From the NCBI GenBank assembly GCA_033026295.1, contig CM065168.1, positions 24,777,306-24,841,305 on the forward strand: a stretch of DNA of 64,000 nucleotides. Reading direction: 5' to 3'. Positions 1 through 11,385 of this stretch are shown piece after piece. The stretch is from Channa striata. Taxonomy: Eukaryota > Chordata > Actinopteri > Anabantiformes > Channidae. The notes below the pieces were generated by a model. It was given only the letters and a program-made list of their open reading frames with translations, was not told the DNA's origin and did not search any database. Each line of letters starts with the position of its first letter. Within the stretch, counting starts at the first letter, position 1. The position numbers were made by a program, and so were the translations under genes.

Positions 1-3000
1 TGCTGGTGCAACCAGCATGTTAAACAAGTTCTTGCTTCCTTCTACTACAGCAGCCTCCTGTGTTCTGCTGCAGACTGATCCACAGGGAGCAACAATGGCC
101 GTAAGAGTGGGGCTCACTTGACTATGAACACAGGCGAGTTCCAGCCTTAACTTACAGGTAGGTAGCAATTGGGGAAAAAAGCTATTCCTATGTATCATCT
201 TACACCAAAGTCCCAGTGATGACTTGCCAATGACATCCAATGTAAAAAACATGATGGTGACCTTTTCTAAATCCTTCCCTTTTTTACTGGCCGTTCACTG
301 TTTTATATAAAAGGTACCATGGTATATGATTTAATGTTTATCATAGTGACCCTCTTTACGTCACCTCGAGTAGCAGCATCAGTGTAGCTGGCAACAACAC
401 CTCAGGTCTTTTACATCCCTGCTGATGTGAAAAAGGGTGTGACTGTGATTCAGGCAAAGTCGTCATGCACTGTGTACAACTTTGTAATTGTGCTTAGATT
501 CCCAAACACTAGAGGACAAACAGACAGGATGAAGCCAACTGAAGAACTAGCACGACCATTTGTGTGTTATGATGCTTAACCTCATCCCAGCCTGGCTCCA
601 ACAACAACCAGTTAACCTCTACATTGTCACGTTCCTTGAGAGACTTCATGTATCTCCTCTAGTGTCTCTTCACACACATGCGCAACTCACTTTCAAACTA
701 AATGTTTCTTGTGCTATGGCCTGTTGACTGATCTGTACGCTGTGAGCAGTTGTTGAGTCCAAACGCAGCGGACGAGCCACACCAGTGCAAAATACCTGAG
801 CAGAACCTCAACAATGTATAAGGAATATGAATTCTCAGCTTACACAAAAGACTAAATGTTGAACTCAATCACAAGTCCAGTGAGGGTTTGTACTTTTATA
901 ACACAAGATCTAATATTTCTTGCCTGTTATGTATTTTATTTAGATAAACTGTGTTTTTTGAGTGGTTTTGCTGAGTACAATAAGCACTTCTGCTTCACAT
1001 TCACCCATGGGGTTAAGAACCAGATGTTCAGCTTTCTACTTGTCCCTACACACACTGGTGCTGTGTTAATGTATTTTAAAGAGAAAACGCGTCGCCATCC
1101 TGTTTCTTACAAGATTTAAACATGTCTCCATGCAACTATTTCAAAATAAATGGACACTTTAGGCCCCTGGTTGTTGCCCTGAGGATCAGGGTAAGTACAG
1201 GTTAACAAACCATGTCCTGACATTTAAGATAATTGCACTTCTTTTCTGACAAGGGCATTATACTCTCAGCTATTTCTCAGCATCACTACTGCTGCATTTT
1301 CATTTGAACTAAATATTTCCAGACAGTATGAATCTAATCTACTGCCAAAGTGTATTCCTTACCAGTATGCTGCACTATAGGAACCCTATTTGTGCAGGTC
1401 AATTTTATTTAGAGGGGTCTTTTACACATTTGGCACACTATGATTTAAACAGAACAAGGACACAGACAGAGATAGAATCAGAGATAATAAAGAACCAGAA
1501 TAAGGACTTTGCAGACTCTGGCAAACAGGTGGGAGATGGTGTATCAGTGTTTCAGTTAATCCTGTGTCACCTTGTCACATTTGTTTGTTAAGGTGAGCCA
1601 ACACAGGTGATAATATTTTCCTGGGGCAGGGAGGGTCACTCATTAGAGCTGTCATCACAGAAACAAGGACACAGGCTTAAAGGAAAAGTGCTGTTTACAC
1701 TTTTGGGTCATTTGGTTCTTGTATATCAATTTTATTGGCTTATTTTTGGTAGATCTATAGGGTGATGTTACAGTTAGCTGTTCATTCATAATTTCCTGTA
1801 TCCAAAATATCCAAGTGTATTCCAACTGTGCACATACAGGTCACATTCGTAAAATGGAGTCCAGTACAGACCTAAGGGACTGATTGAGAAACGGTTCACT
1901 TTACTGATAACTGGTAAAATAGTATACATGACAGAAGCAGAGATTACTGGCTGGTAAGTATGTAACAGCAAGATTAAGAGGAAACTGGGGTAGAAAAACA
2001 CACACAAAAGGAGGCTAAAGGTCTAGAAATGCAGTCTTAGACAGACCAGGCCAAACAAGGTAATAAAAGGTGAGGCCTTGAAAACTAACCGCATTCAATC
2101 ATTTTAGGAACGATGAACTGCCATGTAGATTGTTCATATTGCAAAAAGCTGAAAACACAGCATAATTTATGTACTTATCATATATCAAATTGTCTTTTCA
2201 ACAGTAGCATCCTGAGTTGGTTTCTTTAGTCTAGCCACCAGTGTGTCCACATTGTCCCCGTTCTACCCCTGCAGCAAGGGCTAAGTTAGGAGCTTCCTTA
2301 GCTCAGCTTTATTGTTTATAGGTAGCAGAGCATGGCAATGATTCTGTAACTTACAATTTAGCAGGTATTATCATATTACACAGTAGTACATTAAGGTTAG
2401 TGTTGTATCAGGTTTATTACATCTGTGTTGCACAGTACGGCTTCCAATAAACTGGAACACTGCAGTATAAGGACTGAAAACAGTAAACCTGACCTGAGAC
2501 AATGTCCATAGAAAGTAAGACAGTGGACTTGTAGAGCTGCAAAGATCGAACAGCGGCCGAGTGTCTCTTGCTCCTTAATGGTCTTTGCATTTAGACACTA
2601 ATTAACACACACCTCATACTGGAATTTTGCGGAATCAACTAACATGATTAACACAATAACTCTGTTACACACATTCACACCTGGAAGCTGCCCACAGGCC
2701 TCTGAGCAGCTCCACTGGAGGACCTGGGATTAAGGGTCTTGCTCAAGGACGCCACAGTGTTGCAGATAAGGAAGGATAAGCGCTGCATTTCACTTGCCTG
2801 GCCATCCTCTCCGGGCTAGGGACTAAACAGATCACAAGCTCACTTCCTCCACCGCTTGCCAACCGAAAGTAGTTCCCTGAATAGAAATCAGAGCCAGGCA
2901 ACGCTTCAGAGACTCCTCTGATACAGTGTTGTAGTTTGAAAATGTAATTTGAAATATGAGTTTTTAGTAAACCTTAACTGTCTACTGCATCCAATCATTG

Positions 3001-4660
3001 TTTTATGTTACTACAACTTGACCTTTTTAATACCTCATACAGATTACAAGGTTACGTTTAGTAAAGTCAAGACATTCAGTGTAAGAAGAGCCTATGTACT
3101 ATACAGGAATATTTACAATATTTACAGGAAATTGTAATTGTTAAGCCTATTTAACTGATTATCAGCCATGGTTCTTCTTTAAGAACATCACTCTGCCCTC
3201 CCTAAAGTATACTGAAATATCTTACTGCTCCTGACTGAGTTTTTCAATTTAAAGAAGAGAGATATACAGTATTAATGTTGGGAGACAAGAGAGATGTAAA
3301 TACATTTACTTATGTACAGTTTTGAGATACATCACTTGAACTTTAATATATTAGCATTTTATGTCTGAGCATATATTATAATGGCTTAACCACCTATCAA
3401 TTAAGAGAATAACCCACATTTGTCTTTATCAGCTTCTGTCAACACCAAGTCTCCATAGTAACACAGATTGTTGTCCTAATTGTAATAATCACTGGAAAAT
3501 TTGACTTATTAGAGTTGGTCGAACAAAACTGGATTAGACTTGTACATTCACGTTACCAGTGGCATTAAATTCAGTAGTGTGTTATATACTTTTACTGAGT
3601 TTTATTAGTGCCTTAGTAGAACTTTTAAAAAATTTTAAGCAAACTGGAGATGCTGCCTTAGAAATGGGACATGGTCACATCAGTGAAAGTAAAGAATGAC
3701 AAGCAATGAGCACAACGCCAGAGGAAATGAAACGATTCCTGGACACAGAACACAGTCAGTAACTGATGGTAGTCCACAGTGAGTGCCAGCTACAGTACAT
3801 GCACTGGTGTGAGTGAGTAAGTGGGTGAGTGAAATACTATTCAAGTCAACTATTTCGACAACACACCAATGTGACCTACTCAAGCAAAACATTTGACTTA
3901 TTTCTGCAGAAAGGAAGTGGAAAAAGACTCCTAATGATGCATAAAATGACACACTGTGTTAACAACAGCCATCTGCAAACTATACTGTAGCTAGTGACCG
4001 AACAGTGGGTACACCAGATTTTGATAGCAATTCTACCTAACCGATTGAATTTTGAGCTCTTATTATTTATAGCTATTAAATCCAATAACACCTGTCAGTG
4101 AAAATGTAGATGGGTTTGTTATAGGTGCTATACTTTTTCCGGAAATTATTTCTATTTCATTAGGTGGGGTACAATAATAAATCTCAGCAGATCAGCAGGT
4201 GTTGTTCTTATTTTACAGTATGTAGTGAACTTTATTGCCACCAGCACAAGCAACAAACACGTTTTCATTAATGCTGCCTCAGAGAAGTAAGACAGTGGAT
4301 TTGCTGTTTATAGAGCATCTGCCAAAGAAAGAACAAGGAAGCTGTGAATCAGACTGCCAAAGGTCAGGAAGTTCAGTTTATAAATGTTTTTTTCCTTTTT
4401 GGCAGCTGAAAGTCATTTATCTTGTCAATGCTAAACGTTAAGTGTGTCATTACAGATGGCGGAGGGAACAGCGTCATTTCAAATGTGAATATGCACAAAA
4501 CAAATTATTTATATTTACAATTAAATTATTAAATTTAAATTAGGTATTAAGGGCAAACACTTTGGAAGGAGAAAAAAATAAAGGGGGGGAACAGAAAAGA
4601 GAAGATGGTAAAAAGTTTGAATCAGGACAAAAGGCAATAAGAAAAATATTATATATATAT
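1..4660. other. Intergenic DNA, no recognisable gene
   Basis: Both strands hold only short open frames (90 codons or fewer) with no recognisable domain, no codon pattern and no convincing splice structure. The stretch is AT-rich and looks mostly unique. A short block near 2650-2880 contains the phrase 'TTGCTCAAGGACGCC', which also occurs in a similar form ('TTGCTCAAGGACACC') near 35860. It resembles an unnamed short repeat common in fish DNA. I see no tRNA, rRNA or known microRNA. An exon of a neighbouring gene, especially a UTR exon, could be here without being visible by eye. Confidence 0.6.
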
Positions 4661-4678
4661 ATATAAGGCTATATAAGC

Positions 4679-5622
4679 CTGGAGACTGAAGAATACTGGA
4701 AGAACATATGGGAGAAGGACGCAACACATAACAGCAATGCCCAATGGCTGGTGGACTTGAGAGCAGACCACAGCAACCTTCCTGAACAAGATCCAGTAAC
4801 CATCACAATGGCAGACATCCAAGAGAGGGTCTCAGGCATGAAGAACTGGACAGCACCAGGGCCTGACATGATCCATGCCTACTGGCTAAAGAAGCTAACT
4901 TCCCTTCATGAGCGACTGGCGGCACAAATGAACACGCTAATAGTGGATGGAACCCACCCTGAATGGCTAACGGAAGGACGAACAGTACTGATCGTGAAGG
5001 ACCCCAGAAGGGAGCAGTCCCATCCAACTACCGCCCAATAACCTGCCTCTGCACAACATGGAAGCTCCTGTCGGGCATCATAGCGGCTAAGATGACCAAG
5101 CACGTGGATCAATACATGAGCAAAGCACAGAAAGGAATTGGTAGTAACACCAGAGGAGCCAAGCACCAGCTCCTGGTAGATAAAGCGGTCACCCGAGACT
5201 GCAAGACCAGACATACCAACCTGTGCACTGCCTGGATTGACTACAAGAAAGCCTACGACTGATGCCGCACACATGGATCATGGAATGCTTAGAACTGTAC
5301 ACGATCAACAGGACTCTAAGAGCCTTCATCCATAACTCAATGGGAAGGTGGAAAACAACGCTAGAGGCCAACTTCCAGCCAATTGCCCAAGTCAACATCA
5401 AGTGCGGCATATACCAAGGAGATGCTCTGTCCCGCTGCTGTTCTGCATAGGCCTGAACCCCCTCAGCCAGATCATCGCCAAGAGTGGTTACGGATATCGA
5501 CCACGCAATGGAGCAACCGTCAGCCACCTCCTCTACATGGATGACATCAAGCTGTATGCCAGAAGCGAACGCGACATCGACTGCTGATACATACCACCAG
5601 GATATACAGCCAAGACATCGGA
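4679..5622 (+). pseudogene. LINE reverse transcriptase segment, frame-broken
   Basis: This is the RT part of the R4-clade LINE. It opens in mid-protein at the edge of the TA tract, with a frame reading LETEEYWKNIW. It continues through a segment ending NYRPITC, then a conserved stretch ending DYKKAYD, then GIYQGDALS, and then the YMDD catalytic box in LLYMDDIKLYA. The reading changes frame near 5000 (between VKDP and the PSNYRP segment), near 5262 (after KKAYD), near 5432 (after GDALS) and near 5585 (after DID). Each looks like a small indel. Catalytic residues remain visible, but no frame spans the domain. It is an internal part of a mobile element, not a host gene. Confidence 0.85.
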
Positions 5623-6207
5623 ATGTCATTCGGACTGGACAAGTGTGGCCGGATGGTTGCGAGGAGTGGAAAGGTAGTCAGAACTGAGGGGATTGAACTA
5701 CCAGAAGGCAAGATAGCAGATGTGGAAGACAGCTACAAGTACCTTGGGGTCCCGCAGGCAAATGGTAACCACGAAGAGGCCACAAGGAAAGCAGCGACCA
5801 CCAAGTACCTCCAGAGAGTAAGGCAAGTCCTGAGAAGTCAGCTGAATGGGAAGAACAAGGTCCGGGCGATCAACACCTACGCCCTCCCGGTCATCAGGTA
5901 CCCAGCTGGCATAATAAGCTGGCCAAAGGAGGAGATGGAAGCCACTGACATCAAGACAAGGAAGCTCCTCACAATGCATGGAGGGTTTCACCCCAAATCC
6001 AGCACCCTGAGACTGTACGCTAAGCGCAAGGAAGGAGGCCGAGGACTAGTGAGCATCAGAGCCACTATCCAGGATGAAACAACTAAGCTCCGTGAATACA
6101 TCAGGAAGATGGCCCCAAGTGATGACGTGCTTAGTGAATACCTCAGGCAGCAGAAATCAGAGGAGGAGCAAGGACAGGAAGAGCAGGATCCATCATGGAA
6201 GGATTAA
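5623..6207 (+). pseudogene. LINE post-RT (thumb/linker) segment, longest intact frame
   Basis: This 194-codon open frame is the longest unbroken part of the LINE. It starts in the RT palm/thumb at MSFGLDKC and includes the YKYLGVPQ-type motif that follows the RT core in many non-LTR elements. It then runs through a conserved linker rich in charged residues (KTRKLLTMHGGFHPKSS). It ends at a stop at 6205-6207 after PSWKD, where the element's frame moves by one base. I can assign no separate enzymatic role. In R2-type proteins this linker joins the RT to the zinc knuckle and nuclease. Confidence 0.8.
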
Positions 6208-6960
6208 CCCTGCACGGTATGTATCACCGGCAGATAGAAGAAGTGGCTGACATTGAAAAATCCTACCAGTGGCTGGACAAAGCTGGACTGAAAGACAGCA
6301 CAGAGGCACTAATTCTAGCAGCACAGGAGCAGGCTCTGAGTACAAGATCAATAGAGGCTGGGATCTACCATACCAGGCAAGACCCCAGGTGCAGGCTGTG
6401 CAAAGATGCCCTGAGACAATCCAGCACATAACAGCGGGGTGCAAGATGCTAGCAGGCAGGGCTTACATGGAACGCCATAACCAAGTGGCTGGCATAGTAC
6501 ACAGGAACATCTGTGCCGAGTACGACTGGAAGTCCCGGTCACGATGGGACACACCTCCAAAGGTGGTTGAGAATGACAGAGCTAAGATCCTGTGGGACTT
6601 CCAGATACAGACTGACAAACTGGTAATGGCCAACCAACCGGACATAGTAGTTGTGGACAAACAGGAGAACAAGGCTGTAGTGATAGATGTAGCAATCCCA
6701 GCGATAGCAACATCAGGAAGAAGGAACACGAGAAACTTGAGAAATACCAAGGGCTGAAAGAGGAGATAGAAAAGATGTGGAAGGTGAAGGCACAAGTGGT
6801 GCCCGTGGTGATAGGAACCCTGGGGGCTGTGACCCCCAAACTGGGAGAGTGGCTCCAGCAGATCCCAGGAACAACATCTGAGATCTCTGTCCAGAAGAGC
6901 GCAGTCCTAGGAACAGCTAAGATACTGCGCAGGACCCTCAAGCTCCCAGGCCTCTGGTAG
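6195..6960 (+). pseudogene. LINE zinc knuckle and restriction-like endonuclease segment, frame-broken
   Basis: This is the C-terminal part of the R4-clade LINE. A first frame (6195-6431) carries LHGMYHRQIEEVADIEKSYQWL and the first two cysteines of the knuckle (CRLC). A one-base change near 6408 moves the remaining His and Cys (QHITAGC) into the next frame. That frame continues to a PD-x14-D nuclease motif (QPDIVVVDKQ ... VIDVAIP). A further shift near 6710 leads to the frame ending GTAKILRRTLKLPGLW and stop. The restriction-like nuclease would nick the target site in an active element. Here the domain is split and cannot be made as one protein. The ~70 bases after the stop are a short 3' UTR ending in a T-run. 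Confidence 0.82.
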
Positions 6961-7028
6961 AGGACCCGAGCTTGAAGGAAGAAGTAAGACCGCCCCAAAA
7001 GAGAAAAAGGGGCGAGTGGGGAATTTTT

Positions 7029-7160
7029 TTTTTTATATATATATATATGTGTGTGCATTCCAAAGGACCTGCAAGGGCTGGGAATAGAATTTTGTGTGGT
7101 GTGTATATATACACTAATAATGGCGCTTACTCTATATATATATAGAAAGAGTAAGCCCCT
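7029..7160. repeat. T/TA tract and TA-cored hairpin 3' of the LINE
   Basis: A T-run passes into a (TA)n tract and then TGTGTG directly after the LINE 3' end. About 75 bases further on is an inverted repeat with arms GCTTACTCT (7125-7133) and AGAGTAAGC (7148-7156) around an alternating TA core that pairs with itself apart from two A residues. It is probably simple-sequence DNA related to the LINE target site. I see no gene here. Confidence 0.6.
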
Positions 7161-7469
7161 TTATCCACCGTTTTGTTTCCTTGCTCCAAAAGTGGTGAAA
7201 TCCCAACAGATGCCTGCCTCCATAGATTTCCATTTCAACAAATGGTTACCTGGATCATATGAGGGGCTACAGACAAAGGACCCATATAAGCATTAAGCTG
7301 TGCAGAGAAGTCATGCTTGGTTCCTGTACCATAGGTGGCCCTATTGTCCTCAGGTCACTGGTGTTAACGTCTCACATTATAATGGCTTATGAGAGACTGG
7401 TTCTTGAGTCTCTGCGGCGCCTGGTTAAATGCCCACTTGACACCCTCCAGTTAACTTATTAACCTCAAC

Positions 7470-8415
7470 TTGGAGTGAATGATGCCATCATCCACCTGCT
7501 CCACCACATTTCCACCCACCTGGACAAGCCTGGGGGCTCGGGTTATGTTTTTTGGTATTTGCAGTGTCTTTAACACCATATGGCCTTTTCTGCATGGAGA
7601 GAAAAGAAAAAAAAGCATTCATGTGGAGGCTTTCATCATTCCTTGGACTATGGATTTATTCAGTGGCTGCCCCAATATGTTCACCTGCAGAACTGAGTGG
7701 GATCATAATAGACTACAAGTAACACTGGACTGGGGGATAAACTCCACAGTGATTTATAAAAAAGCCCAGAGTTGGCTCTCCACCTACGGAGGCTCTGGTC
7801 TTCTAATGTCTGCCGCACCATGCTGCGGATGTTCTATAAGTACCTGGTGGTCAGTGTCATCTCCCATGCTTTGTTCTGCTGAGGCAGCAGCGCGAAGGCG
7901 GTCAACACATTAGACAATTTAATCAGGAGGCCTGGCTGGTTCTGGGGCCGAGCTTGACACTCTACACCTTGTAGCTGAGAGGGGTGCTGCCTAAACTTCT
8001 CTCAGTCCTGGACAATCCTTCCCCTCACTGAGAGCTGTGCTGGGTGGTCAAAGCAGCACGTACATTAAAGCCAGCAGAGACTAATCAGCCCATCTCTCAT
8101 TTGTATGGAACTGAAAACAGGACTAAAACCGGACAATCCTTTTTTCCCGTCATATTTGTCACAACTAAACATCTTGGCTGTTAGTTGTTAATCATTTATC
8201 TCATATTCAACTACAAACCATAAACCTTTATGTCATCATATTATAAATATTCATTTATTTATGGCACTGTTGTCTAATGCCGTTTTTTGTAAACTTCTTA
8301 TTTTGTTTGTTGTTATTGAAGGTTTTGGCTTTTATGTCAGTCTGGTTCTGCAGAGAGAAGCTCCAACAATGCTAAGCATTTTTTCCCTGCAATTAATAAA
8401 GTTGCTGGTATTGAA
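7470..8415 (+). mobile_element. Decayed L2-like LINE fragment (RT region and 3' end)
   Basis: Short in-frame phrases identify a degenerate non-LTR retrotransposon of the L2/CR1 type common in fish. DAIIHLLHHISTHLDKP at about 7480 and a following FNTI at about 7570 correspond to the RT block usually written as FVDFSSAFNTI. Further on, VIYKKAQSWL (about 7750) and phrases such as MLRMFY and SVISHALL, in a different frame at about 7820-7870, match the region after the YADD box of these elements. YADD itself is not visible, so part of the RT is deleted. Stops and frameshifts are frequent. The stretch to about 8410, ending near AATAAAGTTGCTGG, may be the element's 3' UTR, but that boundary is a guess. 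Confidence 0.65.
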
Positions 8416-8592
8416 ATTAAGAGATGGTTAGAGTTAGTAAACAGTTGTGTTCTTTGCATTCCTTAATGATGCAGAACATGTCAAGATAATAGTTGAAACA
8501 ACAATGGTAGTTGCTACCTTCCTGTCAGAAAGTTCTGTGTATTGTGATGGTAATGCACATTACATTTTGACATACTATGTTGTACTTTACAG

Positions 8593-8775
8593 GGGGACAG
8601 TTTCCTTTTACCTGGAGTGTCACACTTCTTCATTGGACATCTGTTGCTGTTTAAACACCATCTGGTTCAAAGTTATGGATTTGTGCTACCTCTCGGTCTG
8701 ACTGACAGCAAAGACATGGACAACATTCTTCACTCATTTGAAAGACTTTTCAGCTTAATATCTGGCATATTATGA
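8593..8775 (+). other. Coding-like stretch of unknown identity
   Basis: A 60-codon frame runs from a possible splice acceptor (TTTACAG just before 8596) to a TGA at 8773-8775. It reads GDSFLLPGVSHFF and continues through LPLGLTDSKDMDNILHSF. The composition looks protein-like rather than AT-rich noise, but I do not recognise the family. It could be a terminal exon, a pseudogene piece or chance. No in-frame start or partner exon is evident. Confidence 0.2.
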
Positions 8776-9061
8776 AAATCCCTGTGTGTAGGGTAACAAT
8801 GCGACATATTTACATAATTTACATATACCTATTTTTTTGCATGCATTTTTCTACAAAACTTGCAGTTAGAAAACTTTAGAATCACACCCTGGATTAGGCA
8901 AATGATGACTGGATTTACAAACATTAAACCAATAAATACAGATGCAATTTTTTATTTTCTCTTTCCACTTATTCTGTAAGCTTGGGATCACAACAGCAGA
9001 TCATATGTTTGGAACGTTGGTTTGGCACCTTCCTGTTGAAACCCTCACCAGTTTTTACTGA

Positions 9062-9280
9062 GCTTGGCACTGCTGCTCAGATACACGCAAGCTTGTACTC
9101 ATTAATGACTGTGGTTGGGCAGTTTTTTATGTTGCCCAGGGAAACTTTGAGATGGCCAAGGGGATTCAGCCAATGGTCAATGCCACTCTGCCCACTGAGC
9201 CAGTGCTGACCCACAGTGATTATTTGTCTCTAAATACAGATGCCCCCAAGGCAAAGAAGCCCATCAAGGCCATCTGGTAG
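9062..9280 (+). other. Coding-like stretch of unknown identity, possible last exon or pseudogene
   Basis: One frame is open from an upstream stop at 9059-9061 to a TAG at 9278-9280. Its later part reads VLINDCGWAVFYVAQGNFEM, then MAKGIQPMVNATLPTEP, then a lysine-rich end KAKKPIKAIW. The amino-acid mix is unusually protein-like for this AT-rich window. There is a possible acceptor (CTGCTGCTCAG) at about 9080. I do not recognise the protein. The alternatives are the 3' exon of an unannotated gene, a retrogene fragment, or coincidence. Confidence 0.3.
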
Positions 9281-11139
9281 CTAGGAGGGACACCTCTTAG
9301 GGGGTTACGGGCGCAGTTTCTCATTGCAAAATGTGCTAATATGAGTATCCATCAGAGGCCTATTACCCCAAACTGTCCTTAATTGATTTTGTTCTCCAGC
9401 GTTCCTGATTTAAGATCCAACAAGCTGTTTGTCACATGTGACCCTCACTAGCACACATATAAGAGGCCAGAAAGACACACACACACACGCAGTGTCTGAC
9501 AGGGTCTCAGTGGACTGGTTCCTGTCAGTCTGTCAACTCTCGGGGTTTTCCGAACAAGTCTTTCTCAGAGATGCGATACAAGACAACTCATCACTTTTGG
9601 CTGTTCGCCTTTAGGGATGTCAGTCTTGTGCTGAAATGTCATGTTCATGGAGAACATAAAAAAAATAAATAAATACTCCTCCCCTTTCAAAAAAAACCCC
9701 CACAAAAAAACAAGGACTACAGGTCACCATTGTTGCAGTATCAGAGTGACTTCTTGTTTTCATGGAAACTGTTAGAAAATGGTGAGGACACTGCAGGCTC
9801 AGAGGCACTCGGCTAATTAGTATTAAACTGTATTAGCACAACAAGGCCTGTCTCTATCTCACACACACCTACTTTTATTTTTTTTAAAGCAGACACACAT
9901 GCCGATTAACTGTAAAATACCTGACCTGAGGTCATTTTAAAACCCTTTGCTCTCAATGTAGCTTGAGCACCGTGAGATTGCTGTGTACACACCTATGAGA
10001 TGACTGCAGTTGCTCAACGACAACGCGGCGGTAGTGACACTTCTCTCTGACCATTCTGCAGTCTGCAGTGTTTTCACATCACTGTTTCGAATTGTCTCAA
10101 CTCGCCTGGAACATGTGATGCGAAAGAAAGCACCACTTATAAAACTGAATTAATATTAGACAATGAAAATGTGCGTTATTCTCAAGACGTATTGTTTAAA
10201 CAATGTAATAAATACAATACAGTGTACCCACATTCATCAACAGCCTTGTTAAACAGTCCTGCTGGTAATTGTCTCAGTGAAAGTACCAGTCTGCTACGCT
10301 TTGTGGTTCAACAAATATACACTTGTTAAATTAACCACATACTGCACATGCCTTCTTGAACCTTTGGAAAAAACATTAGGGCAGAGTATGATTACAATAG
10401 TCTTTTCTGACTCATGAGTCACTAGTGCAAAATAAGACCGATAAGAAAAGTTTGAAAAGTTTTTTTTTAGTTTAACTGCAGGGTAGAACTTTGCACAAGA
10501 GCTTGTTCTTGAACAACTTTTTGAATATTTGGAGTGATCCATCTTATGTTGTAGAGGGGGAATGTGGATGCCCCAGAGAAGGAGGGCATATGATTAAAGC
10601 TCAGATGGTTTTCAGTGACAACCCCGATTTTTGGCATGTGGCAGGGACAATTAGTATAGATCCTTAGATGATGATGATAATAGTGCATTGTATGAGTTGA
10701 AAATGTCTCTTTTTCATTTAAGCAGTACTGCCAGAGAGACAGGCAGAAATGCACAATGAGACAATTGAATCATATTGTGGAAAGGACAGGAAGAGCCGTG
10801 TGTCGCCGTCATAGCAATGTTAGAAAAAGCTGTGTGAGCATATTACGGAACCCAGGTAAATAGAGAAGAACAAGAACCGAGCCCTGCAGCTGTGAAAAAC
10901 ACAAAAGTCAAAAAGTGCAGACAGGAAGATCTGGTGGTTGATTATATGCCGAAGGCTGGACCTAGTTTGAGTGGGATTCTAACAGAAAAAGCAGCCTGCA
11001 GGGATTCGGCCATTGTCAGTAGGTCTGAAGGACTGCAACAATAAAGCCATTAGAATAAAATAAATTTAAAACTGCAATTACACAAAATAGCAATACAACA
11101 AAATTACTGCGCCAATAAAACACCCTTTAAAATACATGA
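9281..11139. other. Intergenic DNA, no recognisable gene
   Basis: The stretch holds short CA tracts (about 9475-9490), A-rich runs near 9660-9710 and otherwise apparently unique AT-rich sequence. The open frames are at most 95 codons and lack motifs. I see no RNA gene or named repeat. Confidence 0.55.
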
Positions 11140-11385
11140 CAGCTATGAAGTCTCTGTTAGTGTGGGATCTGATGGCCCACAGGAAGAAACAGTTCTGGGG
11201 TCTGTTATTCTTTGCCCTTAGAGTCCTGTATCGTTTTTCAGAGGGCAGGAGAGTGAACAGGGGGCGGGCAGGATGATGAGTGTCTTCAAGGATTCTCCAA
11301 CTCTGGAGAGGCCACGGCGCCGGAGATGACCTGGAGATGTCCTGTTTTTCTGGGAAGGCAGTGGGCAGCCTGTGATCTTACCCAT
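11140..11385 (+). repeat. LINE-tail-like interspersed repeat of teleosts
   Basis: The sequence runs through GATCTGATGGCCCACAGGAAG, AAACAGTTCTGGGGTCTG, CTCCAACTCTGGAGAGG and CAGTGGGCAGCCTGTGATCTT. Together these resemble the 3' portion of abundant fish LINE-derived repeats whose consensus reads along the lines of 'ctgatggc..aggaagaaactgttc...gggcagtgggcagcc.atgatctt'. It is locally GC-richer than its flanks. The exact family and limits cannot be fixed without a repeat library. Confidence 0.5.

Larger units (their letters stand above)
4665..7030 (+). mobile_element. 5'-truncated, inactivated R4-clade (Dong/Rex6-like) LINE
   Basis: This is a non-LTR retrotransposon copy of about 2.35 kb. In order it shows part of the reverse transcriptase with the catalytic YMDD box (about 5534-5545), a long post-RT region, a C-x2-C-x8-H-x4-C zinc knuckle (about 6390-6440), and a restriction-enzyme-like endonuclease with a PD-x14-D motif (about 6638-6688). 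It ends in a conserved tail closing in PGLW and a stop at about 6960. An RT followed by a CCHC knuckle and a C-terminal PD..D nuclease is the layout of the R2/R4 group; R4/Dong/Rex6 is my best clade guess. The N-terminal part is missing, and at least six frame changes make the copy dead. A TA tract lies at each end (about 4648-4666 and 7035-7048), and the 3' end runs into a T-run. Elements of this group are known to target simple repeats, which fits. The clade name is from memory; the broad family is secure. Confidence 0.85.

Noticed and set aside
5189..5629. 146-codon minus-strand frame over the LINE
   Set aside because: The plus strand carries the recognisable reverse-transcriptase motifs; the minus frame is a shadow.
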